The notes: a model not told the origin generated them from the sequence alone. 52,141 nucleotides of DNA from Chitinophagaceae bacterium (GCA_947452965.1 CANGEW010000013.1:1-52141), one strand, 5' to 3'. Counted from the first letter of the stretch, positions 23,970 to 32,325 are shown. Numbers and translations are program-made.

Positions 23970-24300
23970 AATTTTTGTTTTTTATAAATATAATGATTTT
24001 ATAATGATATTTTGTTTGAAAAAAATATTATTGAAAAAGGAGTTTTAAAATAAAAAAGTTAAAAACAACCCAAAACAATCCTTAGCATTATAAGGAAAAG
24101 TTCATGTTAAGTCGGTTCTTGTTTTAAGAAGTATTATGAAAATAAAATTGAATAGATAAATTTACATTTACAAAAAGCCTTGTTTTTTCTTTATTTCATT
24201 ATCTATTTACATAATTAGATTTTTTGTAAAACAGGTTGGTATTTAATAACAGTAGAAAGATTCCAAGATTTACTAAGTATAATATAAGTATTAAGAAATA
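23970..24300. other. Gene-free AT-rich stretch
   Basis: About 330 bp of very AT-rich sequence between the DUF4389 gene and a small reverse-strand gene. I see no open frame, hairpin or repeat that I would call. It presumably holds the promoter of the DUF4389 gene near its right end. Confidence 0.4.
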
Positions 24301-24462
24301 CTATTTTTTCCCAAATAGAAGTTTCAAGAGCATCCCACCGAGTTTTCTTTCCACACCAGACTTGGTTGTTGGTATGCCGGTTTCTCTCGCAAACTTTTGT
24401 TTAGCGCTTGAAATCCCGAGAGCTCTTTTCCATGAAAATGAAAATCCAAATTTCTTTGACAT
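24301..24462 (-). CDS. Small conserved basic protein (53 residues)
   Basis: A 53-residue frame on the reverse strand from the ATG at 24462 to a TAG at 24301. It reads MSKKFGFSFSWKRALGIS, SAKQKFARETGIPTTKSG, VERKLGGMLLKLLFGKK. The FSWKRALGIS-AKQK-AR-TGIPTTKSG pattern is one I have seen in small proteins of many bacteria and phages, function unknown. A longer forward-strand open frame at 24236-24487 overlaps it but has poor composition and is taken as antisense noise. There is no operon partner nearby. Confidence 0.7.
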   Translation of the reverse strand: MSKKFGFSFSWKRALGISSAKQKFARETGIPTTKSGVERKLGGMLLKLLFGKK

Positions 24463-24866
24463 GTTTACAAATTTGAGCACAAATTAGTTAAAAGATCAGA
24501 TCAACTCGAATAAAGTATAAAAACTTGTGATTTTGCTATGTAAATTTTGACTCTTTGTGGCCACTCCTTAAAGATTAATATAGATGTAAAAAATGGTTGA
24601 GTGTGACAGAAAAAAACTTAAGCTTCATTATATCAAAATGATCTATGATGTTGTTAATGGAAAAAAATAATAATTCTATTAAATAAAAAATATTGGCTAT
24701 TAACCCTTACAGTTTATCAAATTTGGAGGTGTAAATGCTGCCGCAAAATCGTTTTGGAAAAAGAAAGAGGTAAATTGACTTTTTGTCTATTATGGCTCCG
24801 CTGAATGATAAAAGTTGCAGCGATAGTACTACGAAAACTATAATTTTGATGAAAATAAGTCTAAGA
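24463..24866. other. Gene-free stretch with echoes of the tRNA-Asn flank
   Basis: About 400 bp without a supported gene. At 24749-24769 and 24785-24799 are two short segments matching the 3' flank of the tRNA-Asn gene (30163-30183, 20 of 21; 30285-30299, 14 of 15). The second contains TGGCTCC, the last bases of the tRNA. This suggests an old duplication or integration scar. Little else is seen. Confidence 0.5.
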
Positions 24867-25289
24867 ATGAATTTTATAACAATAACATCAAACATTAATG
24901 CTCCAATCAGTAAAGTATGGGAATGTTGGACCAAGGAAGAGCATATCGAACAATGGAACTTCGCAAGCCCGGAATGGCATTGTCCTACAGCAAAAAACAA
25001 TTTAATAAAGGGTGGCGAATTTCATTATATAATGGCTGCAAAAGACAATTCAATGAGTTTTGATTTTTGGGGTACTTATGAGAATATTGAATCCAAAAAA
25101 TTTATAGAAATAGTATTGGGAGATGGAAGAAAAATGTCGGTATTATTTGAGCAAACAGAAAACAGAACGCTACTCACAGAAAGTTTTGAACCAGAAACAG
25201 AAAATACGATAGAACTTCAACAAAAGGGCTGGCAAATGATATTAGACAATTTCAAAAAATATACTGAAAATCAATTGCAGGATGTATAA
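24867..25289 (+). CDS. SRPBCC-family (AHSA1-like) protein
   Basis: 140 residues from the ATG at 24867 (MNFITITSNINAPISKVWECWT). Upstream in-frame ATGs (24783 and others) precede a segment that looks non-coding. The family pattern is clear: INAPISKVWECWTKEEHIEQW, then WHCPTAKNNLIKGGEFHY, then FWGTYENIESKKFIEI and the C-terminal KGWQMILDNFKKY. It forms a helix-grip pocket for a small hydrophobic ligand or a co-chaperone role. The function is unknown and it stands alone. Confidence 0.85.
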   Translation: MNFITITSNINAPISKVWECWTKEEHIEQWNFASPEWHCPTAKNNLIKGGEFHYIMAAKDNSMSFDFWGTYENIESKKFIEIVLGDGRKMSVLFEQTENRTLLTESFEPETENTIELQQKGWQMILDNFKKYTENQLQDV

Positions 25290-25589
25290 ACATCATTAAA
25301 AATTGCAGCCGCCCAAAAGTATTGACTATAAAATGGACAAAGATGCGGCTTTCATCAACTCTGGGTAATCGGAATTATTTATAAATCGATGAGCTAGTTT
25401 TAATTATTTTAATGAAGTTAAGAAACACCAAACAATCTAATTTTAACATCTACCCTATATTATTCTAAAGGATTTTCAATGTATAGAGTGACCGCTATAA
25501 TTGCTGGGAACACCAACAACAGCGGAATATTTTTTCTTTGTATACATTTGTTTTTGAAAAACTAATATTCACAATAAAAAACAATCATT
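25290..25589. other. Intergenic stretch with a possible promoter
   Basis: About 300 bp without a gene. TACATTTG at 25543-25550 matches the Bacteroidota -7 consensus and precedes the M20 gene by about 40 bp; the -33 element is not clear. Confidence 0.4.
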
Positions 25590-26894
25590 TTGATCAATAG
25601 ATTTCTTACAGCTATACTGCTTCTCATTTTTTTTATTAGCAATATTCAAGCACAAAAATCAACTAATGATGTTGAAGGGAATAATGATAAATATATAGAT
25701 TGGTACGAGCATTTGCACCAAAATCCGGAATTAAGCACTCAGGAATTTGCCACATCAAACTATTTAAAAAATGTAGTAAACTCAATGGGTTACACCATTA
25801 TTGACTCTTTGGGTTATTATAGCTTTGCCGCAGTGTTGCAAAATGGTTCGGGACCCGTTTTGTTATACAGAACCGATATGGATGCGTTACCCATCAAAGA
25901 GGAAACGGGTTGGCCTATTGCAAGTTCCAAGTCAAGCATCAAAGAAGGTGTATCTACTCCCATCATGCATGCATGTGGTCATGATATACATATGAGTACT
26001 TGGCTAAATGTGGCTAAGGAAATGTATTTATCAAAAAACAAATGGAGTGGAACTTTAGTACTTGTAGCACAATCTGCAGAAGAGTTAGGTAAAGGTGCTA
26101 AAGGTATTTTCAACTCAAAAAACTGGAATACACTCCCCAAACCAGCTATTCAATTGGCATTTCATAGTAATGCAAATTTAGAAGTAGGCCAATTAGGTTT
26201 TTGTGATGGTTATGCAATGGCGGCTGTTGACATGATGAACATAACAATATATGGGAAAGGCGGACATGGAGCGGAACCTCAAAAAACAATTGATCCCATT
26301 CTTTTATCAGCGCAATTCATCACAGCAATACAAACCATTGTAAGTAGAAACTTGTCACCAAATGACCCTGCAGTAATAACCGTTGGAGCTATAAATGGCG
26401 GCACTGTAGGTAATATTATTCCAAACGAAGTAATGCTAAAACTTACTATTCGAACTTATTCTGCTGAAAGTAGAGATTTAGTGTTGCGTCGCATAAAAAC
26501 TATAGGAGATCAATTGGCATTAGCGGCCGGACTTGAAGCAAATCGATTACCAAAATATGATCTTTTAGACATGTCGATTCCATCGGTATTTAATTCTGTT
26601 TCTTTAGGTAACTCTTTGAAAGAACATTTAAGCAATTCTTTTTCTATAGTACCTGTGTCTCCTACTATGATTGGTGAAGATTTTGGGATATACAGCAAAC
26701 AAAATACTATTCCCAGCTATTTGATATGGTTAGGTGTATTAAGTAGCGTGCAATTAAAAAATTATCAGAATGACCCTTTAGGAATCCCTTCTCTTCACAG
26801 TGCCAGGTTTGCTCCTGATTATAAAAATGCCATCCCTGCTGGTACTCGGGCTATGGTTAATAGTTTGCTTTATTTATTCAAAACAAAAAAGTAA
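25590..26894 (+). CDS. Exported M20-family amidohydrolase/aminoacylase
   Basis: 434 residues. Signal peptide MINRFLTAILLLIFFISNIQAQ starts at a TTG (25590); no in-frame ATG exists that would retain it. The M20D pattern is intact: YRTDMDALPIKEETGW, HACGHDIHM (metal Cys/His), SAEELGKGAKG (paired Glu, with Ser in place of the usual Pro), GKGGHGAEP, and the late HSARFAPDYKNAI His. Members hydrolyse N-acyl amino acids or peptides with two metal ions. The mature enzyme should be periplasmic. The stop codon overlaps the next ATG by one nt. Confidence 0.9.
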   Translation: MINRFLTAILLLIFFISNIQAQKSTNDVEGNNDKYIDWYEHLHQNPELSTQEFATSNYLKNVVNSMGYTIIDSLGYYSFAAVLQNGSGPVLLYRTDMDALPIKEETGWPIASSKSSIKEGVSTPIMHACGHDIHMSTWLNVAKEMYLSKNKWSGTLVLVAQSAEELGKGAKGIFNSKNWNTLPKPAIQLAFHSNANLEVGQLGFCDGYAMAAVDMMNITIYGKGGHGAEPQKTIDPILLSAQFITAIQTIVSRNLSPNDPAVITVGAINGGTVGNIIPNEVMLKLTIRTYSAESRDLVLRRIKTIGDQLALAAGLEANRLPKYDLLDMSIPSVFNSVSLGNSLKEHLSNSFSIVPVSPTMIGEDFGIYSKQNTIPSYLIWLGVLSSVQLKNYQNDPLGIPSLHSARFAPDYKNAIPAGTRAMVNSLLYLFKTKK

Positions 26895-27760
26895 TGGATA
26901 CAAATTCCGTAGATTATAGTTTCAGACAATTGACTTTCGATGAATTTCAATTGTTAGTTAGTTGGGCTGCCAATGAAGGATGGAATCCCGGAATAGATGA
27001 TGCTACCATATTTTGGAATACAGATCCTGATGGATACATGGGTTGTTTTTATAAAGATAGACTTATAGGAGGAGGGTCTATTGTATCATATGATGGGCTA
27101 TTTGGATTTATGGGATTTTTTATTGTACATAGTGACTATAGAGGCAAGGGAATCGGCAAAAAACTTTGGACACTCAGAAAAGAAAAACTACTAAGTCGTT
27201 TACAAAAAGACGCTGCTATTGGAATGGATGGCGTATTAGCCATGCAACCTTTTTATAAAAAAGGAGGGTTTGAAATTGCTTTTTGTGATGAGCGTTATGA
27301 ACGAAGGGGAAGTAAGTTTGAAGTGAATTCCAATATTCAAATTATAAAACAAAGCGATTTTGAAGCACTTCAAGAGTTTGACAAATCTTGTTTTGGGGTA
27401 CCCAGAAATAAATTCTTATCTCAATGGCTATTTTCAGAAAATGCCAAAACTTTTTTATGTAAAGAAAGTAATGATATCTGTGGATACGCTGTAATAAGAA
27501 AATGCATAAAGGGTTATAAAATAGGGCCTTTGTTTGCTCTAAATGAAAACATAGCACGATCTCTGTATGAATGCTGTCTGAATAGTGCTATTGACCAGTC
27601 TGTATATTTAGATATCCCTTGTTCTAATACCCAAGCTGTTCAACTGGTTAAAGATTATAATGCTACTTATGTTTTTGAATGTGCAAGAATGTATTATGGA
27701 ACGCCGCCTGATAAAATGTCTGATAGAATATTTGGTATTACAAGTTTTGAATTGGGATAG
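26894..27760 (+). CDS. Two-domain GNAT acetyltransferase
   Basis: 288 residues. N-terminal GNAT domain (about 8-145) with the acetyl-CoA loop HSDYRGKGIGKKLW (Q/R-x-x-G-x-G/A) and FFIVHSDY strand. The second half (about 150-285) resembles the degenerate acetyltransferase-like C-terminal domain seen after such GNATs. It overlaps the M20 gene by one nt (TAATG), so the pair is translationally coupled. A link between removal and addition of acyl groups on amino acids is tempting but unproven. Confidence 0.85.
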   Translation: MDTNSVDYSFRQLTFDEFQLLVSWAANEGWNPGIDDATIFWNTDPDGYMGCFYKDRLIGGGSIVSYDGLFGFMGFFIVHSDYRGKGIGKKLWTLRKEKLLSRLQKDAAIGMDGVLAMQPFYKKGGFEIAFCDERYERRGSKFEVNSNIQIIKQSDFEALQEFDKSCFGVPRNKFLSQWLFSENAKTFLCKESNDICGYAVIRKCIKGYKIGPLFALNENIARSLYECCLNSAIDQSVYLDIPCSNTQAVQLVKDYNATYVFECARMYYGTPPDKMSDRIFGITSFELG

Positions 27761-27894
27761 TATTTCATCAAACTTATAAAGTGCAGCTTTTCTAAAATTT
27801 TTAATCAATGCGGGTAAGGTTTTGGAAGGGATAAAAATAGATAAATCATATTTAGACAAATAATGAATCGTACATTTATAATCAATAGAATAAT
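27761..27894. repeat. Copy of the tRNA-Asn downstream segment
   Basis: At 27799-27829 is a 31-bp segment matching 30218-30248 at 29 of 31 positions (both contain GGTAAGGTTTTGGAAGG). The matching segment lies in the flank of the tRNA-Asn gene. It is not in a gene at either locus and is the second echo of that flank in the window. Confidence 0.6.
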
Positions 27895-28161
27895 ATGAAC
27901 AGAGTACAAGTAGTTTTAACACTCAATATGGAAAACCTTCCTAGTAACTTTCCTGAGTTATTGAAACAAGAGCAAGAAGTAGTTGCTAATTGGAAGTTGC
28001 AAGGATTTCTTGAGCATTTGTTTTTGAGAGAAGCTAAAAATGGGGCAGTCTTAATTTTTAAAGATATGGAAGAGGAAGAGGTTAAAGCATTAATGGAAAC
28101 GCTCCCTTTTTATAAAATCAAAAAAAGTGTTGAATATTTTAATTTGATACAACAGTTTTGA
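27895..28161 (+). CDS. Muconolactone-isomerase/YCII-like small protein
   Basis: 88 residues, ferredoxin-like fold: MNRVQVVLTLNMENLP, ELLKQEQEVVANWKLQGFLEHLFL, GAVLIFKDMEEEEVKALMETLPF. The alpha-beta order, the LxxEQEVVxxW helix and the TLPFY ending resemble the muconolactone delta-isomerase/YCII-type families. It probably dimerises. The activity is unknown. It follows a short intergenic copy of the tRNA flank. Confidence 0.7.
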   Translation: MNRVQVVLTLNMENLPSNFPELLKQEQEVVANWKLQGFLEHLFLREAKNGAVLIFKDMEEEEVKALMETLPFYKIKKSVEYFNLIQQF

Positions 28162-28382
28162 TTTTTTATTTCATCCCATTCCCTCCAATGTTGCAACAAA
28201 TCTTACCTCTTAGTTTTGACATTACATTTTAAATTGTGAATTACAAAGATTAAATAAGTGATTGAAATAATCACTCTTTAAAATTGCATACCTTATATTT
28301 TCCATTTTTATCAATAATTGCAAAATAAAAAATGTAACATTGTCTTCTTTGATATTTTTTCAGGATAAAAAAATCAATAACC

Positions 28383-29144
28383 ATGGAGATTTCTGCTTTA
28401 ATTCTTTTTTTGTTTTGTGGGCTTCTTAGTGGATTAATGAATACGCTTGCCAGCAGCGGCTCTGCAATCACATTGCCTGTTATGGTGTTTTTGGGTGTTC
28501 CCCCATCAATGGCTAATGCTACCAATAGATTGCCAATATTAGTTGGATCAACCATCTCGGTGTATAATTTTCAACGATCAAAAGAAATAATTTGGTCAAA
28601 AACTTTATTAATTTCTATCCCTTTGTTTTTGGGTGTCATCGTAGGAACTTTTTCGACCAAATTTATTGATTCAACCAAAATTCAATGGATACTTTTAGTT
28701 GCAATGATATTTTCATTTATTCTGATCGTTACTAACTCAAGAAAAATTTTAAAGGGGAGAAGTATGATTAAAACAAATATCTCGATTAAAAACCACATCG
28801 TTTTTTTTCTGATTGGAATATGGGCAGGACTGATTGTTTTGGATTCTGCAATATTGATATTATTCGAATTAATCCTTGGGTGCGGATTTGATTTATCAAA
28901 AGCAAATCCTATCAAGAATTTCTTTTTAATCATCATTAGCTTTGTTTCTCTGCTAATTTTTGCACTCAATAATTTAATCCATTGGGAGATTGGCTTGGTA
29001 ATGTCTTTTGGCAGTTTTTTTGGTGGGTACTGGGGAAGTAAAATTGCACATATGGAAATTGTCAAAAAATGGATCTACCGTATTTTGATAGGCATCATCG
29101 TATTTGAGATCATTACATTAGGCATAAAGTTATTTGTAAGATAA
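28383..29144 (+). CDS. TauE/SafE-family (TSUP) anion transporter
   Basis: 253 residues with about eight hydrophobic segments. The N-terminal repeat motif is GLLSGLMNTLASSGSAITLPVM and GVPPSMANATNRLPI; the second half carries GIWAGLIVLDSAILILF and ANPIKNFFLI. This is the TauE/SafE family, exporters of sulfite, sulfonates or related organic acids in the inner membrane. No sulfur gene is adjacent, so the substrate is open. Confidence 0.9.
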   Translation: MEISALILFLFCGLLSGLMNTLASSGSAITLPVMVFLGVPPSMANATNRLPILVGSTISVYNFQRSKEIIWSKTLLISIPLFLGVIVGTFSTKFIDSTKIQWILLVAMIFSFILIVTNSRKILKGRSMIKTNISIKNHIVFFLIGIWAGLIVLDSAILILFELILGCGFDLSKANPIKNFFLIIISFVSLLIFALNNLIHWEIGLVMSFGSFFGGYWGSKIAHMEIVKKWIYRILIGIIVFEIITLGIKLFVR

Positions 29145-29463
29145 TTTTCGCTGATTGATAAATATTGTTTAATAGTACTACTTCTTACTTGCTTTAAGAT
29201 TGTAGTTGTTACATTTTAATTGCTTTACTGACACGTTTATGATTTATTACTTCACAGCTATTGATATTTTATCCTGTAAAAAGAAATATTTATAAAAATC
29301 TTAGATTTCTTGTAGTTTTTTTAAGATGGTTAAAAAGGTTTTCCTAAATGCTTAACAGATTTGCTACCTGTAGGGGCATAAAAAAAGGTTACAAACATTG
29401 ATGTCTATACCCTTTTTACTTTTCTGCTCCTCTTAATGATGAAAGATGCAGTAAATTCTCTTT
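29145..29463. other. Gene-free stretch
   Basis: About 320 bp. At 29427-29452 a segment (GCTCCTCTTAATGATGAAAG) weakly resembles 24795-24820. I see no clear promoter, terminator or gene. Confidence 0.4.
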
Positions 29464-29721
29464 TTAATCATAATGAAATCTGCATTTGGCAATCTGAATC
29501 TCATCATCAATAACCCTATAAATCAATCGGTGTTCTTCATCAATTCTTCTTGACCAAAAGCCTGCATAATTAAATTTTAATGGTTCGGGTTTTCCAATCC
29601 CTTCATAAGGATTCCGTGAGATGTCTTTCAGCAACTCATTGATGCGCTTCAATTTTTGCTTATCGTTTTTTTGCCAGAAGATATAATCCTCCCAAGATAG
29701 TTCTGTGAAAAGAAATTTCAT
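29464..29721 (-). CDS. yoeB: YoeB/Txe-family mRNA interferase toxin
   Basis: 85 residues from the ATG at 29721 (MKFLFTELSWEDYIFWQ); an in-frame ATG at 29754 adds a tail outside the family length. Signature: WEDYIFWQKNDKQKLKRINELL, GKPEPLKFNYAGFWSRRIDEEHRLIYR, and the C-terminal KCRFHYD. It cuts mRNA on the ribosome; the Glu of DEEHRLIYR, Arg and terminal His match the family's active site. The antitoxin lies upstream. Confidence 0.9.
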   Translation of the reverse strand: MKFLFTELSWEDYIFWQKNDKQKLKRINELLKDISRNPYEGIGKPEPLKFNYAGFWSRRIDEEHRLIYRVIDDEIQIAKCRFHYD

Positions 29722-29759
29722 GTGTATTAATGTAGTTTGTTTTTTAATGGCCACATGTT

Positions 29760-29808
29760 ATGCCCATATTATCATCTCGGTTCACTATGAGCTAACTCTT
29801 ATGGGCAT
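29760..29808. repeat. Inverted repeat between antitoxin and toxin
   Basis: ATGCCCATA at 29760-29768 pairs with TATGGGCAT at 29800-29808 (9 bp, 31-nt loop). It lies within the 91-bp gap between the yefM stop and the yoeB start. These genes normally overlap or abut. The repeat could be an operator, an mRNA structure limiting toxin translation, or an insertion scar. Confidence 0.55.
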
Positions 29809-29812
29809 TTCA

Positions 29813-30064
29813 TTATTCCTCTAGTTTTTTAACTATTTTCTTACCTGATTTCAACGCTTCAATCGATTCATCCAAACGCTGCTGATTGATTCTAGATGAT
29901 AGCTCGTGTTGGGTAGTTTTTAATGAATTGTATTCTTCCAAAGAAATAACGACCACTCCTGTATCCTTTCCACGATTGATGATGAGGGTTTCAAAGCTTT
30001 GAGTAACCTTGTCGAGGTAGGTTTTAATGTCTTTTCTGAAGTCAGAAAGTGTTGTAGTTAACAT
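29813..30064 (-). CDS. yefM: YefM/Phd-family antitoxin
   Basis: 83 residues. N-terminal Phd/YefM DNA-binding domain: FRKDIKTYLDKVTQSFETLIINRGK then GVVVISLEEYNSLKTT; the flexible C-terminus RLDESIEALKSGKKIVKKLE would wrap the toxin. It neutralises YoeB and represses the operon. The gap of 91 bp to the toxin start is unusually wide. Confidence 0.9.
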   Translation of the reverse strand: MLTTTLSDFRKDIKTYLDKVTQSFETLIINRGKDTGVVVISLEEYNSLKTTQHELSSRINQQRLDESIEALKSGKKIVKKLEE

Positions 30065-30254
30065 TTATGTACTTTTTATTGTACAAATATATGTACACTT
30101 TTTGGATATTCAAAATAAAAAAGGGTAATACAAGATTCTTAGTTGCATCTTTTCTGAAAAAGTCGTTTTGGAAAAAGGAAGAGTTGCAACTACCCCCCTT
30201 TTTGATACCTGTTCAGGTTTTAATCAATACCGGTAAGGTTTTGGAAGGTTCTAA

Positions 30255-30284
30255 AAATAAAAAAGAGGTCGAAAACGACCTCTT
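30255..30284 (-). terminator. Terminator of the tRNA-Asn transcript
   Basis: Reverse strand: AAGAGGTCG, a TTTT loop, CGACCTCTT (30284-30263), followed by a T run (30262 leftward, partly interrupted). It lies 9 nt beyond the tRNA 3' end. Confidence 0.85.
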
Positions 30285-30292
30285 GTCCATTA

Positions 30293-30369
30293 TGGCTCCC
30301 CCTGCTGGACTTGAACCAGCGACCCTCTGATTAACAGTCAGATGCTCTAACCAACTGAGCTAAGGAGGA
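30293..30369 (-). tRNA. tRNA-Asn (GTT)
   Basis: 77 nt including an encoded CCA (plus-strand TGG at 30293-30295). Acceptor stem TCCTCCT (30369-30363) pairs with AGGGGGA, discriminator G. D arm GCTC-AGTTGGTTA-GAGC; anticodon stem TCTGA/TCAGA with loop CTGTTAA and anticodon GTT (plus-strand AAC at 30333-30335); T arm GGTTCAAGTCC type. It is the only canonical tRNA gene seen. Its 5' end lies in a tandem repeat that also contains copies of its first 19 nt. Confidence 0.95.
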
Positions 30370-30577
30370 ATTTGTTTTATTTTGCTACCTCAAATCAATT
30401 TTACCAACTGAGTGCCGACGCTTCCGGTCGGCATCGAGACAAGCTAAGCTTCGTCTCGACTAAGGAGGAATTTGTTTTATTTTGCTACCTCAAATCAATT
30501 TTATCAACTGAGTGCCGACGCTTCCGTTCGGCATCGAGACAAGATAGGCTTCGTCTCGACTAAGGAGGAATTTGTTT
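30361..30577 (-). repeat. Tandem 100-bp repeats carrying tRNA-Asn 5' fragments and a double palindrome
   Basis: Two complete 100-bp units (30361-30460, 30461-30560) and a 17-bp third start at 30561. On the reverse strand each unit begins with the first ten nt of the tRNA (TCCTCCTTAG), then a 47-bp insert (30413-30459 in unit 1), then CTCAGTTGGT, which continues the tRNA sequence. The insert has two hairpins: TGCCGAC/GTCGGCA (7 bp, 7-nt loop; one mismatch in unit 2) and TCGAGAC...GTCTCGA. So an insert has split a tRNA copy precisely between positions 10 and 11, and the whole was then duplicated. The promoter at 30620-30646 lies outside, so the units are transcribed as a leader. Confidence 0.85.
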
Positions 30578-30619
30578 CCCTAAACCACTATAATGTTGCT
30601 ATTACAATTGTTTGGGTCG

Positions 30620-30646
30620 CAAAAATAATGTTTTTCAATGTTTCAA
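30620..30646 (-). promoter_or_regulatory. Promoter of the tRNA-Asn transcript
   Basis: Reverse strand: -33 TTG at 30646-30644 and, 19 bp from it, a perfect -7 box TATTTTTG (30627-30620). The transcript would start near 30614 and pass through both 100-bp repeats before the tRNA, giving a leader of about 245 nt to be removed by RNase P. Confidence 0.65.
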
Positions 30647-30691
30647 CAAATTGATTTTGAAAAAATATTGCTGAATTACACCTTTTTTATC

Positions 30692-31006
30692 CTAAAACCT
30701 AACAAAAACACCCTCTTTACGCTCTTCTATCGCAAAGGTTTTTAAAAAATAACCCTCCCCACTCACATTCCTGCCATTTTTTAAGCTGAACTTATACCGA
30801 TGCAACGGACAAACTATGTTTCCTAACACATCTATATAGCCGGCTGACATTTTAGCCCCGGCATGAGGACATTTAGCCGTACATGCGCCCAATATATTTT
30901 GATGTCTACTCAAACAAATCTGCTTACCCGCAACCTCAATCTCCAACAACCCCTGATCACTAAACTGCAATTCATCTCTGCTCTCTGCTATTTTATGCCA
31001 GATCAT
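30692..31006 (-). CDS. Rieske [2Fe-2S] domain protein
   Basis: 104 residues, a complete Rieske fold. The cluster ligands are C-x-H in AKCPHAGAKM (Cys46, His48 approximately) and C-x2-H in CPLHRYKFSLKNG. The size and lack of a membrane segment fit a soluble ferredoxin-like Rieske protein (nitrite-reductase-small-subunit type). No oxygenase is adjacent, so its redox partner is unknown. The tail EERKEGVFVRF is typical of small stand-alone members. Confidence 0.9.
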   Translation of the reverse strand: MIWHKIAESRDELQFSDQGLLEIEVAGKQICLSRHQNILGACTAKCPHAGAKMSAGYIDVLGNIVCPLHRYKFSLKNGRNVSGEGYFLKTFAIEERKEGVFVRF

Positions 31007-31131
31007 AATAATTCAAAATTAAAAAGTCAAAAGTATAAATTTTATTGGCCTGGCTATTGGTTTTAAACTTCTTAGTTACAGCTTTTTAAGCAACCCCCTC
31101 GTTCAATTTTTGAATTTTTACTTTCTAATTT

Positions 31132-32325
31132 TTAGTAAAAAAACTCCGCTTTGTAAGGATATCTTATCTGATACATATCTCTCACCTTATTCAAAATGGT
31201 TTGTCGCAATACATCTAAATTCTTTCTTTCAGTTGCCGAAACAAATACACAATTCCCTTTAGTTTCCTCTTGCCAACGTTCCTTCAATTCTCTTAATATA
31301 TCTTGCTTCACGTCTTCCTCCAACCATTCGTCAAATGTAACTGTCTCAAATCGGTCCATTTTATTAAAAACAGTTATGGTAGGCTTTTCCGCACATTTTA
31401 AATCGGACAATGTTTTATTCACTACCAGCAACTGTTCTTCATACTGACTGTGAGAAATATCTACCACATGCATCAATATATCTGCTTCTCTCACTTCATC
31501 TAATGTGCTTTTAAAACTCTCTACCAAATGATGGGGTAGTTTTCTTATAAATCCTACTGTATCACTTAACAAAAATGGCGTTTGTTCAAACACCACTTTT
31601 CGGGTAGTCGTATCCAATGTTGCAAATAACTTGTTCTCGGCAAACACTTCGCTCTTACTTAGGACATTCATTAAGGTAGATTTACCCACATTTGTATATC
31701 CTACTAATGCCACTCTAATAAATTCACCACGCTCTTTTCTTTGAGTAAAAGACTGCTTATCTATTTCCGCTAATCTTTTTCTTAGTAACGCAATTTTATC
31801 TTTTACAATCCTTCGATCGGTTTCTATTTCCGTTTCTCCCGGTCCGCGTGTACCCACGCCACCTCCCTGACGTTCCAGATGCTTCCACATTCCTTTGAGT
31901 CGTGGTAATATGTATTGGTACTGCGCCAATTCTACTTGCGTTTTGGCTTGGGCGGTTTTAGCTCTGCTGGCAAATATGTCTAATATCAAATCACTTCGGT
32001 CAATGATCTTTTTTCCTACTGCTTTTTCTATATTGATAATTTGTGCACCGGTTAATTCGTCATCAAATATTACCAGATCAATGTTTCCTTTTAGAATAAT
32101 ATAGTTTTTGATTTCCTCCAGCTTTCCTTTTCCTAAAAATGTTTTACTATCCGGATGAGCCATTTTTTGTGTAAAACGTTTTACGGTGGTGGCGCCGGCT
32201 GTTTCTGCCAAAAAAGCCAACTCGTCCAAGTATTCTGTTACCTGTTGCTCTGTTTGATCTTTTTGAATTAATCCCACCAAAATGGCATTTTCTTCCTTCC
32301 CTACAATTTTCTTTTTTTCTATCAA
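31132..32325 (-). CDS. hflX: GTPase HflX
   Basis: 397 residues. HflX N-terminal domain (EYLDELAFLAETAGATT, DELTGAQIINIEKAVG), a Gly-rich linker with ERQGGGVGTRGPGETEIETDRR, then the G domain: G1 GYTNVGKST, G3 DTVGFIRKLPHHLVESFKST, G4 NKMDR, G5 VSATE. It splits or rescues stalled ribosomes using GTP and ATP. Length and motifs are complete. It diverges from cysS; the two starts are 166 bp apart. Confidence 0.97.
   Translation of the reverse strand: MIEKKKIVGKEENAILVGLIQKDQTEQQVTEYLDELAFLAETAGATTVKRFTQKMAHPDSKTFLGKGKLEEIKNYIILKGNIDLVIFDDELTGAQIINIEKAVGKKIIDRSDLILDIFASRAKTAQAKTQVELAQYQYILPRLKGMWKHLERQGGGVGTRGPGETEIETDRRIVKDKIALLRKRLAEIDKQSFTQRKERGEFIRVALVGYTNVGKSTLMNVLSKSEVFAENKLFATLDTTTRKVVFEQTPFLLSDTVGFIRKLPHHLVESFKSTLDEVREADILMHVVDISHSQYEEQLLVVNKTLSDLKCAEKPTITVFNKMDRFETVTFDEWLEEDVKQDILRELKERWQEETKGNCVFVSATERKNLDVLRQTILNKVRDMYQIRYPYKAEFFY

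Noticed and set aside
24236..24487. Forward 83-codon open frame
   Set aside because: It is antisense to the well-formed 53-residue gene and has no family pattern.
30067..30654. Open frames across the tRNA-Asn and its repeats
   Set aside because: They are translations of the tRNA and of the tandem units; the same peptide repeats itself.
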